Below, in pieces: positions 63,266 to 64,000 of a stretch of 64,000 nucleotides of DNA. The DNA is from Sphingomonas sp. (GTDB lineage: Bacteria; Pseudomonadota; Alphaproteobacteria; Sphingomonadales; Sphingomonadaceae), in assembly GCF_019635455.1 (NCBI RefSeq), contig NZ_JAHBZJ010000005.1:124001-188000 (forward strand), given 5' to 3'. Position 1 is the first letter of the stretch. Each line of letters begins with the position of its first letter. The position numbers and the translations under genes are program-made. Below the pieces are notes generated by a model. It searched no databases and was not told the origin of the DNA. It saw only the letters and a program-made list of their open reading frames with translations.

Positions 63266-64000
63266 TGCGCGTTCTGGTCACCGGCGGCGCGCGACGGATC
63301 GGCGCGGCGATCGTTCGCCATCTGGTGGCGGCGGGCCATCGCGTCGCGGTGCATCACCATGATTCGCACGAGGAGGCCGATGCGCTTGCGGTCGAACTGG
63401 GCGTCGCGTTGGTGACGGCGGACCTGTCGGACGCGGACGAAGCGGGCGGGTTGATCGATGCGGCGGCGGCGGCGCTGGGTGGCCCGGTCGAGGGGCTGGT
63501 CAACAATGCGTCGCTGTTCGCCTGGGACGCGCTGCCGCTGGGGGATTATGCGGGCCTTGACCGTCACATGCGCGTAAATGCGGGCGCGCCGGTGCTGCTC
63601 GCCTCCGTGCTCGCCGCGCAGGCCGGGCTGGGGGAGGGCGCGGTCGTCAACCTGCTCGACCAGAAGCTGGCCAATCCCAATCCCGATTTTCTCACCTACA
63701 CGCTCAGCAAGGCGGCGCTGGCCGAGGCGACGACGCTGCTGGCCATGGCCCTTGCCCCACGCGTCCGGGTCAATGCCGTGTCGCCGGGCCTGTCGCTGCC
63801 GAGCCTGGACCAGAGCGCGGCGGAGTTCGACGCGGTGGCGCGCGCGAACCTGCTGGAGCGGCGGGTGGCGGTGGACGACATCGCCGCGACCGTCGCGCAC
63901 CTGCTGACCGCGCGGAGCATCACCGGGCAGAACATCTTCGTCGATTGCGGCCAGCGGTTCGTGAAGCGCGATGGCGACGTGATGTTCGAGGGGCGGGAGC
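63265..64000 (+). CDS. SDR oxidoreductase, pteridine reductase-like (runs off the window)
   Basis: At least 245 residues, open to the end of the window. It starts VLVTGGARRIGAAIVRHLVA; the TGxxRRIG form rather than TGxxxGIG is typical of pteridine reductase/FolM-type SDRs. NNAS, the catalytic YTLSKAAL and VNAVSPG follow. Its ATG overlaps the folE stop (TGATG), fitting a role in reducing pterins or folate. Last residues and stop are outside. Confidence 0.88.
   Translation, partial: MRVLVTGGARRIGAAIVRHLVAAGHRVAVHHHDSHEEADALAVELGVALVTADLSDADEAGGLIDAAAAALGGPVEGLVNNASLFAWDALPLGDYAGLDRHMRVNAGAPVLLASVLAAQAGLGEGAVVNLLDQKLANPNPDFLTYTLSKAALAEATTLLAMALAPRVRVNAVSPGLSLPSLDQSAAEFDAVARANLLERRVAVDDIAATVAHLLTARSITGQNIFVDCGQRFVKRDGDVMFEGRE

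Overview
The window reads as ordinary chromosome of a high-GC alphaproteobacterium, most likely a member of Sphingomonadales (Sphingomonas-like). I base this on gene content and order: the glycolytic block tkt-gap-pgk-fda, the order nuoA-N / birA / coaX / ribonuclease J / DUF1467, the aroK-aroB / xerD / accA neighbourhood, a TonB-dependent receptor, and dispersed hairpin repeats of the type common in these genomes. The taxonomic call is inference; there is no rRNA here. No prophage, insertion sequence, CRISPR array or complete mobile element was seen.

Layout. 1-3.7 kb: end of a PLP-dependent (threonine dehydratase-like) gene, CvpA, a NifU-like scaffold, a KefB-type antiporter and DUF423. 3.8-8.0 kb: a small zinc-ribbon protein, an M1 aminopeptidase, a PRC-barrel protein, and on the minus strand a coiled-coil protein, zapA, a probable 6S RNA, 5-formyl-THF cyclo-ligase and DUF2842. 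8.1-14.5 kb: tkt, gap, a MOSC protein, pgk, a DUF4386 membrane protein and class I aldolase. 14.6-19.2 kb: a lipoprotein, thiE, an L,D-transpeptidase with an M23 protein, efp, suhB and a small unknown.

19.4-37.2 kb holds a complete 14-subunit NADH:quinone oxidoreductase operon (nuoA to nuoN). It is interleaved with at least six extra open reading frames, nearly all joined to their neighbours by 4-base start/stop overlaps: two small membrane proteins flanking nuoE, three secreted proteins between nuoF and nuoG, and one between nuoH and nuoI. The three secreted proteins are mutually related. Each is two copies of a module of about 60 residues with one cysteine pair 34 or 36 residues apart, and each contains exactly four cysteines. 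This is the most unusual structure in the window. NuoC carries an Ala/Pro/Lys-rich tail of about 95 residues and NuoL a histidine-rich loop. Hairpin repeats occupy several gaps of the operon.

37.2-44.6 kb: birA, coaX, ribonuclease J, DUF1467, then on the minus strand GNAT, a double TonB_C-like protein, M14 carboxypeptidase and a DUF4136 lipoprotein, followed by rpmJ and a HAD hydrolase. 44.6-54.3 kb: pyruvate kinase, DUF1244, a secreted amidohydrolase, a methyltransferase, aroB, aroK, two proteins of unknown function, xerD and accA. 54.3-59.1 kb: three Flp-type pilins, a MutT-type Nudix gene, an NDUFAF5-like methyltransferase, comF, grxC, a nitrilase-family amidase, DUF1178, tRNA-Arg(CCT) and a 7-bp x 9 tandem repeat. 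59.1-64 kb: SWIB and HVA1/Tudor-like small proteins, a TonB-dependent receptor, folE and the start of a pteridine-reductase-like SDR gene that runs off the window.
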